A DNA stretch of 64,000 bases from assembly GCA_964017185.1 (NCBI GenBank), contig OZ024876.1:12463726-12527725 (forward strand). The letters are read 5' to 3'. The notes beneath the pieces are model-generated. The model was not told the origin of the DNA. It ran no database searches and saw only the letters and a list, made by a program, of their open reading frames with translations. Positions 61,838-64,000 of the stretch are shown here, one piece after another; positions within the stretch are counted from its first letter, which is position 1; every line of letters begins with the position of its first letter. Source of the stretch: Rugalucina vietnamica (lineage: Eukaryota; Mollusca; Bivalvia; Lucinida; Lucinidae). A program made the translations under genes and the position numbers.

Positions 61838-62055
61838 GAGCCATGTCATGAGAACACCAACAATGTTGTTCCCGAACAGGTCTGGCACAAACCGAGCTGT
61901 ACAAGCACAGAAGCTCGTTAGAGGCTGGGCATTTGGGATTTAGAAAGTAGAGGAAATGTAATATCCATGTAGCGAAAACAAGGGCAGCTGATCTGCGCCT
62001 TTGGTTTCGCATATGTCACATATGTAGATTGTTGGTTTTCTCATGAGGCTGTTCA
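61838..62055. mobile_element. H2 MITE copy 9
   Basis: GAGCCATGTCATGAGAACAC ... TTTTCTCATGAGGCTGTTC; internal GCGAAAACAAGGGCAGCTGA. Hairpin shortened. Confidence 0.65.
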
Positions 62056-62364
62056 AATAAAGTACCTTATGAAACATAAGATCAGCCATGGCATGGCAAA
62101 ACAATCAGACAATAATAATAATTTTATCAAACTTGGTGTCTTGGCATAGAATATGAAGAGACATAATAGTATCACTAAAACTGCCGTTAGTCGACCAGTG
62201 AAATGCCACGACATGCAAACCTGAGATTCAGAACTCGATCGCTATACTGTATGAAAGGTCACTCATTTCCTGACACACTAGCATGTTTTTCATGCCAACG
62301 TTCTAATCAAAGACATGATTTTTGTCAAGAAACAATGTTATTTTGACTTTTTTTGTTGTTTGTT

Positions 62365-62517
62365 GTGGCTTAACCGGAGCCAACGCTCCCTGGGTTTAAC
62401 CAGTACTGTAGCTTGCTCAAGGACACAACACGGTGACGCTTGTGGGGATCGAACCCATGACCTCTCGATTCGGAGTCCGACGCTCTACCACTACGCCACC
62501 GTGCTCCCGTACCTAAG
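62365..62517 (-). repeat. tRNA-derived SINE
   Basis: Minus strand: GGGAGCACGGTGGCGTAGTG GTAGAGCG (box A) then GGTTCGATCCCC (box B), followed by GTGTCCTTGAGCAAGCTACA. The tRNA-like head spans about 62517-62443. This is a promoter-bearing SINE, not a working tRNA gene, since the 3' part departs from a tRNA. Confidence 0.8.
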
Positions 62518-62608
62518 TTTATTTGGTATTTTGTCACATGTGTTTGCTTACTGAGCTGTTCAGTGAAAGTAAGCACCTGGCAATTGATCTGATTCTTGGT
62601 CCAATTTT

Positions 62609-64000
62609 TTAGCTCACCTGAGCCGTTAGGCTCACAAGGTGAGCTTATAGGATGGGCATGATCCGGCATCCGTCCGTCATCCGTTTGTCCGGAATTTCAA
62701 AGCTCTTATCTAAAACCGCTTGGCCGATCAAAGCCAAATTTTATATGAAGCATCTATAGGAAGAGGGAACCAATGTGTATGTAAATAATCCAGGTCACAT
62801 GACCAAGATGGCTGCCACGCCCATTTATTGTAAAAACCTTTAAAAACTTCTTCTCCAGAACCGATGAACCGATTTCAAAGAACATAGGTCGCCAATGCAT
62901 TTGAATGGGTAAAACTTTTAAAATGTCATTGAAAGTGAAAGTCTTGCAGGACATTGACAGTAGGACTGATTATTAATGACTCTGACAAAATGGACCCTAG
63001 GGGCTCATAGGCCCCCACTCTGGGGCAATATACAAGAATATCTCCATAATATTGAAACATCTCCTCTGAAACCACTTGGCCAATCAAAGCCAAATTTTAC
63101 GTGAAGCATCTATAGGATGGGGTAACCAATGTGTATATAAATAATCCAGGTCATATGACAAAGATGGCCGCTTCAAAATCTTCTCCGGAACCGGTGGACC
63201 GAGTCAAAGAAACTTGACATGAAGTATCGATGACTCAGAACTACAATGTATAATATAAATCATGACCCTGTGATAACCTTGACCTATTTTACGGCAAGGT
63301 CAACATAGGTCGCCAATGCATTTGAATGGGGAAAACTTTTAAAATGTCATTTAAAGTGGAAGTCTTGCAGGAAATGCGCAGTATGGCTGAATATTAATGA
63401 TTCTGAAAACAATTGGTTCCCATGAGCTCATATGCCTCCACCCCGGGGCAGTATGCATGTATATTTCCATAATATTCAAACATCTCCTCTGAAACCACTA
63501 GGCCAATCAAAGCCAAATTTTATGTGAAACATCTATAGGATGGGGTAACTAATGTGTATATAAATTATCCAGGTCATATTACCAAGTTGGCCGCCATGCC
63601 CATATATTGTAAAAAAACCTTTAAAAATCATCTCCGGAGCCGGTGGACCGATTTCAAAGAAACTTGGAATGAAGCATCGATGGCTAAAGTACTACAATGT
63701 ATATATAAATCATGACCCTATGGTGACGTTGACCTATTTTACGACAAGGTCAACATAGGTCGCCCATGCCTTTGAATGGGTAAGACTGTTAAAATGTCAT
63801 TTGAAGGGAAAAACTTGCAGGAAAATGGCAAATGGATAGGATATTGATTATGAAAAAAATGGCCACAGGGCTACATCTGCCCTTTTTGGTGCTATTTTCC
63901 ATAATATTCAAACATGTTATTAGTATATACAGCAGATCTTTGCTTCAATATCATTTATACAGTATAAGAGGGATGCTTGATTTCTCTAAATCGTTACATT
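62609..64000 (+). mobile_element. AGCTCACCTGAGCC element, copy r8, runs to window edge
   Basis: Starts AGCTCACCTGAGCCGTTAGG; three or more units of about 400-450 bp with CAGGTCATATGAC and GACCTATTTTACG. No end motif before 64000. Confidence 0.75.

Noticed and set aside
62443-62517. Functional tRNA gene on the minus strand
   Set aside because: Boxes A and B are good, but the 3' part runs into a SINE body rather than completing the acceptor stem.
3960-62530. CRISPR arrays, bacterial operons, rRNA genes
   Set aside because: None present; the repeats are eukaryotic transposon and satellite types without regular unique spacers.

Overview
This window is animal nuclear DNA. Genes are intron-split with GT/AG junctions, introns are AT-rich and very long, and most of the sequence is transposable elements, miniature inverted-repeat elements (MITEs), SINE-like tRNA derivatives and satellites. 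The repeat types (elements opening AGCTCACCTGAGCC, elements opening TATAGCCCCGCTTT, GAGCCGCC hairpin MITEs) and the LINE proteins fit a lophotrochozoan, most likely a bivalve mollusc. That assignment is inference; no species is named.

The central gene is a complete plus-strand orthologue of tubulin polyglutamylase complex subunit 2 (TPGS2). It has nine coding exons from 10774 to 58876 and encodes 306 residues. All exons join in frame at GT/AG sites, and the first two exons align residue for residue in length with the vertebrate N-terminus. Intron 3 holds a second plus-strand gene, an apparently single-coding-exon C2H2 zinc-finger protein (27345..28304).

Layout. 1-8250: pile-up of non-LTR retrotransposon (LINE) copies on both strands: an endonuclease-RT element running off the left edge, a PHD-finger/endonuclease fragment, a C-terminal remnant, a plus-strand RT element, and a convergent minus-strand RT element. 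8650-10550: two nested non-autonomous DNA elements, the inner one with a perfect 9-bp target duplication. 10550-10840: promoter region, 5' UTR and exon 1 of TPGS2. 10841-21065 (intron 1): a second copy of the minus-strand LINE family, split by a MITE and sitting inside an inverted-repeat element, then 151-bp satellite blocks. 21066-58876: remaining exons, separated by introns full of two hairpin MITE families (about 12 and 9 copies), a minisatellite derived from an exon edge, a mariner-like insertion, and long elements with internal tandem repeats. 58877-64000: downstream sequence dominated by one tandem-repeat element family plus a tRNA-derived SINE.

The most interesting signal is the hairpin MITE family found only inside TPGS2 introns. 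At least three copies end within about 10 nt of a splice site, and sequence changes in one hairpin arm are mirrored in the other. Next come the minisatellite that repeats the end of exon 4 with its donor site, the nested 9-bp-duplication elements, and an 8.6-kb inverted-repeat structure bracketing the zinc-finger gene.
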